Assembly: GCA_910584525.1 (NCBI GenBank)
Contig: CAJUAT010000040.1
Location: 1 to 26,235 of the forward strand
Direction of reading: 5' to 3'
Origin: an uncultured Muribaculaceae bacterium
GTDB lineage: Bacteria > Bacteroidota > Bacteroidia > Bacteroidales > Muribaculaceae
Length of the DNA: 26,235 nt
The notes below the pieces were generated by a model, which worked only from the letters and a program-made list of their open reading frames with translations, made no database searches and had not been told where the DNA came from. The stretch's first letter is position 1. Each line of letters opens with the position of its first letter. A program made the translations under genes and the position numbers. Positions 1 through 6,894 of the stretch are shown here, one piece after another.

Positions 1-74
1 ATATCGCTAAATTTTACAATCTGAAATCAGCAAGTTGAACTTGCGAAACTTAAATGATTAACTGACAAACGATG

Positions 75-143
75 AAATCCCCATGCGAAAGTTCGCACAG
101 GGATTCCGTTGGTATCGAGGCTCTGCGCCTCAGGGGATTGAGG
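75..143 (-). other. Cluster of three hairpins downstream of the integrase
   Basis: Three inverted repeats follow the integrase stop. Positions 76-81 (AATCCC) pair with 100-105, enclosing a second pair 84-89 (TGCGAA) with 92-97. Positions 117-121 (GAGGC) pair with 127-131. Positions 128-132 (CCTCA) pair with 139-143, so the last two hairpins compete for the same bases. No clear T-run follows on the minus strand, so a rho-independent terminator is possible but not shown; recombinase binding sites are an alternative. The rest of 1-144 shows nothing recognisable. Confidence 0.35.
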
Positions 144-144
144 T

Positions 145-1245
145 TTACTTCAGGGAGATTACGTTGGCGGCTTCGCGCTTGTTGGGGTCGAGCACCTCGG
201 CGTAAATCTGCGTGTTCTTGACATTGCGATGCGTGAGCATCTTTGCGATAGTATAGATGGGCACTCCGGCCGAAGACAGGAGCGTGGCATAGGTGTGGCG
301 GAAGCAGTGGAATGTAATCCGTCGGGTGATTCCGGCCTCTTTTATCCATGCTCTCAGCGGATAGTTGATCATCGAGCGTTTGAGCGTCTTGAACACGAGT
401 CCTTCTCCGCGCTCTCCGCATAATTCGAGTGCCTCCTCGCTTATCGGCAGTGTCGCTTCATCATCGGTTTTCTCAGTACGGATACGCATCACATAACCGT
501 CCTGCGTCTTGACGATATGCTCCCAGCGCAGTTGCTGGATGTCGCTGATGCGCAGCCCGGTCATGCAGGAGAACAGCGACGCCTGACGGAGCACCTCATG
601 CTTGCATGGAGTGGCGGCGAGTTTCTTCACTTCTTCAAGAGTGAGAAACTCAATCTTGGTGTCCTTCCATTCGATTTTTTCGAGGAAGTCGTTGATGTTC
701 TCCCGCAGGAGTTTCTCCTGATACGCCTCTTTGAGCAACGCCCGGAACGTGGACCAGTATCCGGCGATGGAGTTGTGGGCGAGTTTGCTCTTTCTTCCAT
801 CACGACGACCACCTTTAAGGAGGTAAGCCTGAAATTTCTTGCAAAACTCCTCGTTGATCTCGCCGACGGTGCATTTACCCTCGCAGAAATCGGAGAAATG
901 CTCATAGACGATTTTCCACTTCTGATATTTCTTGAAACACTTCTTCCGGAAGTATTCGAGGAAGTCGATGCGGAGTTTCTCTTTGTCGAGAAACCCGAAC
1001 TACTCGTTGAGCAACTGCTCGAAGCGGCGGCAGCGAATAGCCTCAGCCTTTTCAATCATCGAGGCGTTGAACTCACGCTCACGGGTGTTTGCCGGATGCC
1101 CGTAGAGATATATGCCCAGAGTCTCGCGGCGACTCAGACGGTTGGTGTGAGGGTTGCGGATGGGCGGGTAGAAGTCGAGGTAGAGCGATATGCGGTCGCC
1201 CGATATTTCCTTCTTGCGGAGGAATACTTTTGTGCAGGTATTCAT
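145..1245 (-). pseudogene. Tyrosine recombinase/integrase interrupted by an in-frame TAG
   Basis: Reading minus from ATG 1245 to TAA 145-147 gives one continuous frame of 366 codons broken only by TAG at 1000-1002 (codon 82). The first 81 residues are an arm-type DNA-binding domain with SLYLDFYPPI. After the stop the frame continues FGFLDKEK into a SAM-like core-binding domain (about 83-190) and a complete catalytic domain. Its residues are Arg232 (TGLRISD), Lys259, His313 and Arg316 (HCFRH), His339 (LTH) and Tyr348 (QIYAE). Families of this kind are about 350-420 residues, so nothing else is missing. A single substitution, for example from CAG or GAG, would explain the stop; readthrough or a sequencing error are alternatives. 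A TTG at 738 could start the catalytic part alone, but that product would lack the arm domain and most of the core-binding domain. The natural role would be excision and integration of the element. Confidence 0.85.
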
Positions 1246-1294
1246 TGTATCTTGTCAGAGTTAAAAGTTTGGTGCAAAGTTCGGTAGTGATTGC

Positions 1295-1325
1295 ATGGTG
1301 GAATCGGCCACCAAAGCGCCACCAT
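1295..1325. promoter_or_regulatory. Inverted repeats with alternative pairing between the HTH gene and the integrase
   Basis: ATGGTGG at 1295-1301 can pair with CCACCAT at 1319-1325, or its TGGTGG part with CCACCA at 1308-1313, giving two mutually exclusive hairpins in the 92-nt gap before the integrase start. They could be a weak attenuator, a terminator of the upstream HTH gene or a protein-binding site. There is no T-run and I saw no good consensus promoter in this gap. Confidence 0.3.
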
Positions 1326-1337
1326 CGTCGATTCGGG

Positions 1338-2240
1338 TCAAATCGTAGGCGGCGCAAGCAGATCATCCAGTTCTTTGCGCGAGATGTAAGTGTATTTGCC
1401 TCTCTTGGTACGGGGTATCTTGTAGGTCTTGACGTAATGATAGAGCTGGTCTCTTGTCATCCCGTATTTCTCCATAGCCTCAGCGATGGAATATTCTTTT
1501 GGAGGCTCAGGCTCGGCAATGCCCTTGGCAATGTCAAAATGTTTCTTTGAATATCGAGCCTCTATACCTACTTTAATCTTTGGTATTCCTTCCTTCGACA
1601 CGAGCGAATATATCGCTGATAGAGTCATTCCGAACTTCTCTTGAATCTCTGCGACAGTGTACCACTCGGTTATCTCTTCCGATGGATTTCGTTTCTCGAA
1701 ATATTTGTCGATATGAGGTTTGCTCCATAAAGTTTTGCCACGGCTCTGGGTCTTGGGGAAGTTCTGAGTCTGTGCGATTTTGTAAAGACCCGAATTTGAA
1801 ATTCCATAACGCTTCAGGATTTCTTGGGTGGTATAGAACTCCGTGATGGCTTTTCGCTCAATTCTGACAGGCTCGAATTTGTCAGGAGTATTGAACAGGT
1901 TTTCAATATCCTCTCGTGCTATTAGATACTTCGACCCCATGCGCTTGGCTGAAATTTCACCGTTGCGCAGGTATAAGTAGATTGTGGGACGGCTCACACC
2001 GATATAGAGGGCTGCCTCAGTGATTGAGATAAACGGCTTTTCCTTGATTTTCTCAATCGGTTTCTCCGCCATTACCTTCTCGGTCACGGCATCATGCGCT
2101 CTCACCTTAGCCTCCCTTTTCCTTTGCTTGTATAGGAGGCTTGAACATCTGTGAGAGCAACATGTGGTTGTGGTTTTGTGGGCGATGAACTCCATGCCAC
2201 AGAACGCACAAATCTTCTTAAGATTGATGTTGCTGCTCAT
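1338..2240 (-). CDS. Zinc-finger-like protein with four excisionase-type helix-turn-helix modules
   Basis: A 300-residue DNA-binding protein. Residues 11-32 hold CxxC and CxxxC (Cys11, Cys14, Cys28, Cys32), a likely zinc-binding knuckle. Residues 33-66 are basic and charged. Four HTH_17/MerR-excisionase-like modules follow, each opening with an aromatic-x-(T/I) start and a YG(I/M) or IGVS turn. They lie at about 70-116 (SITEAALYIGVSRPTIYLYL), 135-181, 193-240 and 250-295. The first is the closest to canonical excisionase-type domains. Many Bacteroidetes integrative elements carry an HTH_17 protein next to the integrase acting as excision factor or regulator, and position and orientation fit that here. 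Arrays of direct repeats just upstream are natural binding targets for a multi-HTH protein, but this is an inference. Four modules in one chain is more than usual. Another possibility is a simple transcriptional regulator of the element. Confidence 0.75.
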   Translation of the reverse strand: MSSNINLKKICAFCGMEFIAHKTTTTCCSHRCSSLLYKQRKREAKVRAHDAVTEKVMAEKPIEKIKEKPFISITEAALYIGVSRPTIYLYLRNGEISAKRMGSKYLIAREDIENLFNTPDKFEPVRIERKAITEFYTTQEILKRYGISNSGLYKIAQTQNFPKTQSRGKTLWSKPHIDKYFEKRNPSEEITEWYTVAEIQEKFGMTLSAIYSLVSKEGIPKIKVGIEARYSKKHFDIAKGIAEPEPPKEYSIAEAMEKYGMTRDQLYHYVKTYKIPRTKRGKYTYISRKELDDLLAPPTI

Positions 2241-2270
2241 CGTTATTTCGCTTTATTTCGCCCGAAAAAT

Positions 2271-2310
2271 GTAAAATCCCGTAAAATGGCGTAAAATGGC
2301 GTAAAGATTG
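2271..2310 (-). repeat. Four tandem 10-bp repeats upstream of the HTH gene
   Basis: On the plus strand the units are GTAAAATCCC, GTAAAATGGC, GTAAAATGGC and a partial GTAAAGATTG, directly abutting. They lie 30-70 nt upstream of the start of the minus-strand HTH gene, where its promoter should be. A 10-bp period places the units on one face of the DNA, as expected for a cooperative operator or recombinase arm sites. Confidence 0.6.
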
Positions 2311-2332
2311 TCCACCACCTTTCGGACGATTT

Positions 2333-2365
2333 TATCCCGGCTGCGAGCGAGATACAACCGGGATA
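2333..2365. repeat. 8-bp inverted repeat with a 17-nt spacer
   Basis: TATCCCGG at 2333-2340 is the exact inverse of CCGGGATA at 2358-2365. GATACAA also occurs twice, at 2351-2357 and 2362-2368. The dyad size is compatible with a dimeric regulator or a recombination core site. No protein assignment is possible from sequence. Confidence 0.5.
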
Positions 2366-2386
2366 CAAAAATGGGCGAAAAAGGGG

Positions 2387-2483
2387 TCAGAATCCGTTAG
2401 AATCCGTCAGTAAGGGCATTAAAAAAGCGTGCCGTAAAGCACGCTATACTAATGGATTGTGACGGATTGTGACGGATTGTGAC
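2387..2483. repeat. Opposed clusters of TGACGGATT repeats flanking a hairpin
   Basis: At 2454-2483 the 10-mer GGATTGTGAC occurs three times in perfect tandem. At 2387-2410 the related sequence occurs twice on the opposite strand (minus reading TGACGGATTCTAACGGATTC). The two clusters point toward each other and enclose the hairpin at 2421-2445. The right cluster ends 7 nt from the mnmE stop codon. Inverted iteron clusters of this kind suit integrase arm or excisionase binding at an attachment site. Confidence 0.65.
2421..2445 (-). terminator. Rho-independent terminator downstream of mnmE
   Basis: On the minus strand AGCGTGC, loop TTTACG, GCACGCT is followed by a run of T (plus-strand A at 2421-2426). 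The 7-bp stem lies about 45 nt after the mnmE stop, between the two iteron clusters. It would end the nuclease-mnmE transcript and insulate the element from it. Confidence 0.75.
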
Positions 2484-2490
2484 AATTACG

Positions 2491-3888
2491 TCATTTGCCG
2501 ACGCAGAAGGAAGAGAAGATGTGGGAGAGGAGGGCGTCGGTGGTGACGGCGCCGGTGACGAGGCCGAGGTGGTGGAGGGCTTCGCGGACGTCCTGGGCTA
2601 CGAGGTCGGCGGGGAGGCCGTCGCGCAGGGCGGCAATCGCTCGGCTCAGGCTGTCGGCTCCTGCCTGCAATGCGGCATGGTGCCGGGCATTAGTCACTAT
2701 CAGCTCTTCGTCGGGGTTGTGGCCTCGTAATGCCTCTTTGGTAATGGCCGCGATTACCTCCTCTATGCCTTCTCCCGTCTTGGCGCTGACCAAATAGGTG
2801 GGTATGCGAGAATTGGAATTATCAACGGGAGTGTTTGCGCCGGGGAGCTTGTCGGCTTTGTTTAGGAGGTGGAATATTCTGGGGGCTGAGTCGGCGGTGT
2901 TATCGGAGAAGGCCGGGGCGTCGGTATCATCTGACATAGCGGTGGCGTCGGTGAGCCAGAGGATTATGGCGGCGCGGCTGATATGGTGGCGTGCGCGTTT
3001 GATGCCCATTCGCTCCACAACGTCGGTGGTGTCGCGAAGTCCGGCAGTGTCGATAAAACGGAAGAGTATGCCGTTGATTTCACAGGTGCCTTCAATGACG
3101 TCGCGGGTGGTGCCGGGGATGTCGCTCACAATGGCTTTGTCGTCGCCGAGGAGATGATTCAGAAGAGTTGACTTACCAACGTTTGGGGCTCCGGCAATGG
3201 CCACGGGAATGCCCTCCTTGAATACGCGGCCCGCGCTGTAGGATTGCGTCAGGCGCCGCACCACCGCCAATGTCTCTTCGGCAGTGGCGATAAGCTGTGC
3301 GCGGTCCACAAACTCGACATCCTCCTCCGAGAAGTCGAGTTCGAGTTCGAGCAGAGAAGCGAAGTTCACGAGTCTGTCGCGCAGGTCGTTGAGTTTGCGG
3401 GAGAAAGCGCCTGACATCTGCCTCATGGCGAGGTTGTGGGCGGCGCGGGAATCGGCGGCGATAATGTCGGCCACGGCCTCGGTCTGGGCGAGGTCCATAC
3501 GTCCGTTGATGAATGCTCGGCGGGAGAACTCGCCGGGACCGGCAATCCTTGCGCCGGCCTGTACAAGAGCGTCGAGGGTCTGGCGCTGAATCCATACCGA
3601 GCCATGGAGAGCCAGCTCCACGGTATCCTCGCCGGTGAACGAGCGCGGCCTGCGGAAAATGGTGGCCACGGCCTGGTCAATCACATAGCCGTTGATATCG
3701 GTGATTTTGCCGAGGTGTGCGGTGTGGGATGGCAGCGCGTCAAGGTCCTTGCCCTTCCAGAGACGGCTCACCGTGGCTATGGCATCATTGCCCGACACGC
3801 GGATCACGGCGATGCCGCCGCGGCCATGAGGAGTGGCTATGGCGGCTATCGTGTCGCCAAGACTATAGGTCAGTCCCTGCTGTTCCAT
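2491..3888 (-). CDS. mnmE: tRNA uridine-5-carboxymethylaminomethyl modification GTPase MnmE
   Basis: MnmE works with MnmG to place the carboxymethylaminomethyl group on wobble U34 of certain tRNAs, using tetrahydrofolate and GTP. The 465 residues match the family length. The N-terminal folate-binding domain starts at DTIAAIATPHGRGGIAVIR (12-30). The G domain carries GAPNVGKS (233-240), GTTRD (259-263), DTAG (280-283), NKAD (343-346) and SAK (368-370). The C-terminal helical domain ends in FCVGK (461-465), with the conserved Cys462. The start ATG at 3888 lies 19 nt inside the upstream nuclease gene, and no separate promoter is visible, so the two are probably co-transcribed. The gene is intact although the mobile element begins right behind its stop codon. 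Confidence 0.97.
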   Translation of the reverse strand: MEQQGLTYSLGDTIAAIATPHGRGGIAVIRVSGNDAIATVSRLWKGKDLDALPSHTAHLGKITDINGYVIDQAVATIFRRPRSFTGEDTVELALHGSVWIQRQTLDALVQAGARIAGPGEFSRRAFINGRMDLAQTEAVADIIAADSRAAHNLAMRQMSGAFSRKLNDLRDRLVNFASLLELELDFSEEDVEFVDRAQLIATAEETLAVVRRLTQSYSAGRVFKEGIPVAIAGAPNVGKSTLLNHLLGDDKAIVSDIPGTTRDVIEGTCEINGILFRFIDTAGLRDTTDVVERMGIKRARHHISRAAIILWLTDATAMSDDTDAPAFSDNTADSAPRIFHLLNKADKLPGANTPVDNSNSRIPTYLVSAKTGEGIEEVIAAITKEALRGHNPDEELIVTNARHHAALQAGADSLSRAIAALRDGLPADLVAQDVREALHHLGLVTGAVTTDALLSHIFSSFCVGK

Positions 3889-4721
3889 TCGCGGTATGAT
3901 GATACGGATTCTATTTCGTTTTCCAGATCGTCGGGAAGAGTGTGGAAGAAATCAAAGCCGGTGATTTTTTCCACCTCGTCGATGGTGGTGACATAATTCT
4001 GCATGTTTCCGGGCGACGACATGTTGGGGTATATGAAGGCGATACCCCTTGGCTTAGCCACATAGGGGGCTGCGATAACCTTGAAGAAAGCGCCGGGCAC
4101 CCTCACCTCGTTTGGCCCGATGGTTTTGGTGTCTGACGTGTCGTAGATCGGGCCTGCCACAATCACTATGGCTGAATCGCGTTTAGCCCAGACGCGCGAC
4201 TTGTTTTCGAGAGTGTTCCAGGCGCCGGAGTTCAGTGAATGATCCTGCGGGCACATGTTGGTGAATACAAAGCAGTCGTTCATGGCGTCGGGGCTCCATT
4301 TCTGGTCAGCGGCGGGACACATGTGACCGCGGTCATAGCCTGAGCGGCGGTAATCGTCGGCTACGGGACAGCCGTAGATGTCGTCGTCGGTCCAGAAATT
4401 ATTGTTGCGGGGAGAGTCGCCCGAAGTCTCGTTGCCGAGCAGTTCCCACGCCACCCAGTTGGGTGTACGTGTGTCCTTGTTGAAAGAGAGGCGGAAACCT
4501 GTGTAATCCTTTTCCTGCGAGGGGTTGTCGCCGGAGATTCGCACCCTGTCGAGACCGTCGAAATGTGCGGGTCCGTTGGCGGGAATCCGGCTGGATGTGG
4601 CAACCGGAGAGAGAGAATTTTCACGAACGGCCTCGGCGTTTGACTGGCGTTGCCTGTACATGCCGTAGCCCATATATGCGGCCGCGGCAGCTATAAGCAG
4701 TATATATCCCGACTTTTTCAT
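3870..4721 (-). CDS. DNA/RNA non-specific endonuclease (DRGH, NucA type), membrane-anchored or exported
   Basis: A beta-beta-alpha metal nuclease of the NucA/Serratia nuclease family, which cuts DNA and RNA without sequence preference. Residues 7-20 form a short hydrophobic segment after MKKSG, giving a signal peptide or N-terminal anchor, so the enzyme should act in the periplasm or outside. The nuclease domain covers about 72-275: NWVAWELLGNE (88-98), the catalytic DRGHM at 130-134 (general base His133), and TNMCPQ with Asn155, followed by LNSGAW containing another conserved Asn (metal-site region). Length 283 is normal for this family in Bacteroidetes. The start ATG is only 4 nt from a near-ideal -7 box, which is odd (see the promoter entry). 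It overlaps mnmE by 19 nt at its 3' end. Likely roles are nutrient scavenging or defence against extracellular DNA; the sequence does not decide. Confidence 0.93.
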   Translation of the reverse strand: MKKSGYILLIAAAAAYMGYGMYRQRQSNAEAVRENSLSPVATSSRIPANGPAHFDGLDRVRISGDNPSQEKDYTGFRLSFNKDTRTPNWVAWELLGNETSGDSPRNNNFWTDDDIYGCPVADDYRRSGYDRGHMCPAADQKWSPDAMNDCFVFTNMCPQDHSLNSGAWNTLENKSRVWAKRDSAIVIVAGPIYDTSDTKTIGPNEVRVPGAFFKVIAAPYVAKPRGIAFIYPNMSSPGNMQNYVTTIDEVEKITGFDFFHTLPDDLENEIESVSSYREWNSRD

Positions 4722-4725
4722 AATG

Positions 4726-4757
4726 CAAATTTAGCTAAATTTTCCGTGAGGACAAAA
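4726..4757 (-). promoter_or_regulatory. Bacteroidetes-type promoter for the nuclease-mnmE unit
   Basis: On the minus strand TTTTG (4757-4753), a 19-nt spacer and TAAATTTG (4733-4726) match the -33/-7 consensus exactly. The -7 box ends 4 nt before the ATG, so the transcript would start about 2 nt before the start codon or at it. Confidence 0.7.
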
Positions 4758-4773
4758 GGGAGATGGGGAGGTA

Positions 4774-4804
4774 TTGCAGAAGTGGCGGGAAAAGGTTATA
4801 TTTG
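4774..4804 (+). promoter_or_regulatory. Bacteroidetes-type promoter for pepT-miaA
   Basis: TTG at 4774-4776 (-33), a 20-nt spacer, then TATATTTG at 4797-4804 (-7). The predicted start near 4807 gives a leader of about 17 nt before the pepT ATG. The promoter is back to back with that of the nuclease gene. Confidence 0.7.
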
Positions 4805-4823
4805 CGGAAAAATCCGACGTCAT

Positions 4824-6038
4824 ATGACAGTAACAGAACGTTTTTTAGACTTCGTGAAATACGACACGCAGAGCGACGAGGAGACTAACATGACCCCGTC
4901 GTCGCCCGGACAGATGGAGTTTGCGAAATACCTCAAGGCCATATTGTTAGGCATGGGTCTTGACGAAGTGGACCTTGACGACAACGGCTACCTGATGGCC
5001 ACCTTGCCGGCCAATACCGACAAAGATATACCGGTGATCGGTTTCATAGCACATATGGACACGAGTCCCGACATGACCGGGAAGCACGTGAACCCGCAGA
5101 TAGTGAAGGACTATCAGGGGGGCGTGATACGCCTCAACGAAGAATACAGCCTCTATCCTGCCGAGTTCCCGGAGATGCTTGACTATATAGGGGAAGACCT
5201 GATAACCACCGACGGCACCACACTTCTTGGCGCCGACGACAAGGCGGGCATAGCCGAGATCATAACGGCAGTAGACTGGCTGCAGCGTCATCCGGAGGTG
5301 AAGCATGGCAAGATACGTATAGCCTTCAACCCCGACGAGGAGATAGGCCTGGGTGCCCACAAGTTCGACGTGGAGAAGTTCGGCTGCAAGTTTGCCTACA
5401 CCATGGACGGCGGCGCCGTCGGCGAGCTGGAGTACGAGAACTTCAACGCCGCGATGGCCAAGGTGACCATCAAGGGGCGCAACGTACATCCCGGCTATGC
5501 CAAGCACAAGATGGTTAACTCCATCCGCGTTGCCGGCAATTTCATGCAGATGCTGCCGCGCTGGGAGACCCCCGAGCATACCGAGGGATATGAAGGCTTC
5601 TATCATCTCGTAGGCATACAGGGATCGGTTGAGGAGACGGTGCTCACGTATATACTCCGAGACCATGACCGTGCCCGCTTCGAGAGCCGCAAGCGCGAGA
5701 TAGAGCATCTTGTACGCAAGACCAATACAGAGTATCCGGGTTGCTGCACGGCCGAAATCCGCGACCAGTACTATAACATGCGGGAGAAGATAGAGCCCGT
5801 GATGGAGATTATAGAATATGTGGAGACGGCGATGCGGGAGGCAGGGGTAGAGCCCAAGGTACAGCCGATACGCGGAGGCACGGATGGCGCCCAGCTGTCG
5901 TTCAAGGGTCTGCCGTGTCCCAACATCTTCGCCGGCGGCGAGAATTTCCACGGACGTTTCGAGTACGTGCCCATAAGCTCCATGGAGAAGGCCACGGAAG
6001 TAATCGTCAACATCTGCAAGCTCGTAGCATCGAAGTGA
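4824..6038 (+). CDS. pepT: Peptidase T (tripeptide aminopeptidase)
   Basis: A cytoplasmic two-zinc aminopeptidase of family M20B that removes the N-terminal residue from tripeptides. Starting at ATG 4824 gives 404 residues, close to the usual 408. An upstream in-frame ATG at 4650 would add 58 residues that run through both promoters and the nuclease start, so it is rejected. Zinc ligands and catalytic residues are in place: HMD (His77, Asp79), GADDKAG (Asp139), DEE (Glu172 general base, Glu173), MDGG (Asp195) and ENFHGR (His376). The lid-domain motif NVHPG is at 220-224. miaA begins 8 nt after its stop, so the two genes are probably one transcript from the promoter at 4774-4804. Confidence 0.96.
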   Translation: MTVTERFLDFVKYDTQSDEETNMTPSSPGQMEFAKYLKAILLGMGLDEVDLDDNGYLMATLPANTDKDIPVIGFIAHMDTSPDMTGKHVNPQIVKDYQGGVIRLNEEYSLYPAEFPEMLDYIGEDLITTDGTTLLGADDKAGIAEIITAVDWLQRHPEVKHGKIRIAFNPDEEIGLGAHKFDVEKFGCKFAYTMDGGAVGELEYENFNAAMAKVTIKGRNVHPGYAKHKMVNSIRVAGNFMQMLPRWETPEHTEGYEGFYHLVGIQGSVEETVLTYILRDHDRARFESRKREIEHLVRKTNTEYPGCCTAEIRDQYYNMREKIEPVMEIIEYVETAMREAGVEPKVQPIRGGTDGAQLSFKGLPCPNIFAGGENFHGRFEYVPISSMEKATEVIVNICKLVASK

Positions 6039-6046
6039 GCGGAGTA

Positions 6047-6868
6047 ATGCACGTAATCACGGGGCCGACTGCCAGTGGCAAGTCGGCCCTTGCCATAGAG
6101 ATGGCGTTGCGGCTCGGCACGGAGATAATAAGCGCCGACAGCCGGCAGATCTACCGGGAGATACCGATAGTGACGGCGCAGCCCACGGCCGAGGAGTTGG
6201 CGGCGGTGCCCCATCATCTGGTGGGGTTCATGCCGCTGGAGGGATATTACAGCGCGGCCCTTTTCGAGGAAGACGCGTTGCGTATAGCGCGGGATGTGAT
6301 GGAGCGCACGGGAGCGGTGGTGGTATGCGGCGGCTCGATGATGTATGTCGATGCGTTATGCCACGGCATTGACGCGTTGCCTACGGTGCCCGCCGATATC
6401 CGCGAAGGGCTGAAGACCGAACATGAAGAGAAAGGCCCCGCGTGGTTGCTCGAGGAGTTGCGCCGTCTCGACCCCGAATATTACGAAAAAGTTGACCGCC
6501 GCAATACCAAGAGAGTGTTTCATGCCGTGGAGATAATCCGTACCGCAGGAGTGAGCTATACGAGTCTGCGCACGGGGCGGCGCAAGGAGCGCGGCTTTCC
6601 CATAGAGCGGCATCATATCCATCTCGACCGGGCGGAGCTTTTCGACCGCATCAACAGACGTGTAGACCGCATGGTTGCCGCCGGACTTGAGGAAGAGGCC
6701 CGTGCGGTATATCCGCGCCGCCATCTCAACTCGCTGAATACCGTGGGTCTCAAGGAGATGTTCGCCTGGTTCGACGGCACGATGGACCGCCACACGGCCA
6801 TAGAGCGCATCAAGAAGAACACCCGCGTGTATGCCAAGAAGCAGATGACGTGGTGGAACAAGAGGTAA
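6047..6868 (+). CDS. miaA: tRNA dimethylallyltransferase MiaA
   Basis: MiaA transfers a dimethylallyl group to N6 of A37 in tRNAs reading UNN codons. The ATG at 6047 gives 273 residues, somewhat shorter than the usual 300 or so. The family start (hydrophobic strand leading to a P-loop) fits: GPTASGKS at 6-13. ADSRQIY follows with the catalytic Asp-Ser-Arg-Gln, then CGGSMMYVDAL, RRNTKRV and the C-terminal AKKQMTWWNK. The usual GTAKPT loop reads VTAQPT here. An in-frame GTG at 6035 that overlaps the pepT stop is an alternative start adding four residues. Bacteroides genomes often carry two MiaA paralogues, and the short length may mean this is one of such a pair. The stop codon lies within a heptamer repeat array. 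Confidence 0.95.
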   Translation: MHVITGPTASGKSALAIEMALRLGTEIISADSRQIYREIPIVTAQPTAEELAAVPHHLVGFMPLEGYYSAALFEEDALRIARDVMERTGAVVVCGGSMMYVDALCHGIDALPTVPADIREGLKTEHEEKGPAWLLEELRRLDPEYYEKVDRRNTKRVFHAVEIIRTAGVSYTSLRTGRRKERGFPIERHHIHLDRAELFDRINRRVDRMVAAGLEEEARAVYPRRHLNSLNTVGLKEMFAWFDGTMDRHTAIERIKKNTRVYAKKQMTWWNKR

Positions 6869-6889
6869 GAGGTGAGAGGTGGGAGGTGA
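6862..6889. repeat. Four tandem 7-bp repeats GAGGTRR across the miaA stop
   Basis: The units GAGGTAA, GAGGTGA, GAGGTGG and GAGGTGA abut each other. The first contains the last miaA codon and its TAA stop. The array fills the gap between convergent miaA and the yitT-like gene. The purine-rich strand has little power to form a hairpin, and I see no conventional terminator here. Confidence 0.7.
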
Positions 6890-6894
6890 GGGAT

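Larger units (their letters stand above)
1..2490. mobile_element. End of an integrated element abutting the 3' end of mnmE (partial)
   Basis: This stretch holds a tyrosine recombinase (broken), a multi-HTH protein and a repeat-rich non-coding strip, all between the window edge and the last codon of mnmE. Base composition is visibly less GC-rich than in mnmE and the genes to its right. The 3' end of mnmE (trmE/thdF) is a known integration site, for example for Salmonella genomic island 1, whose site includes the codons for the terminal C-x-G-K motif; here mnmE also ends in FCVGK. The element must extend left of the window, because only the integrase end is visible. I found no second copy of the mnmE end inside the window, so the exact boundary and the attachment repeat are not established. 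Confidence 0.6.

Noticed and set aside
1000..1245. The 81-residue N-terminal integrase piece as an independent small protein
   Set aside because: It is in the same frame as the catalytic part and ends at the single TAG; it is the arm domain of one gene.
2271..2483. CRISPR array
   Set aside because: Units are 10 bp and abut without spacers; no cas genes are visible.
2241..2490. Iterons as a plasmid-type replication origin
   Set aside because: No replication initiator gene is nearby, and the context is an integrase next to a chromosomal gene end.
4650..4823. A 58-codon N-terminal extension of peptidase T
   Set aside because: It crosses both divergent promoters and the nuclease start, has no family similarity, and ATG 4824 gives the normal length.
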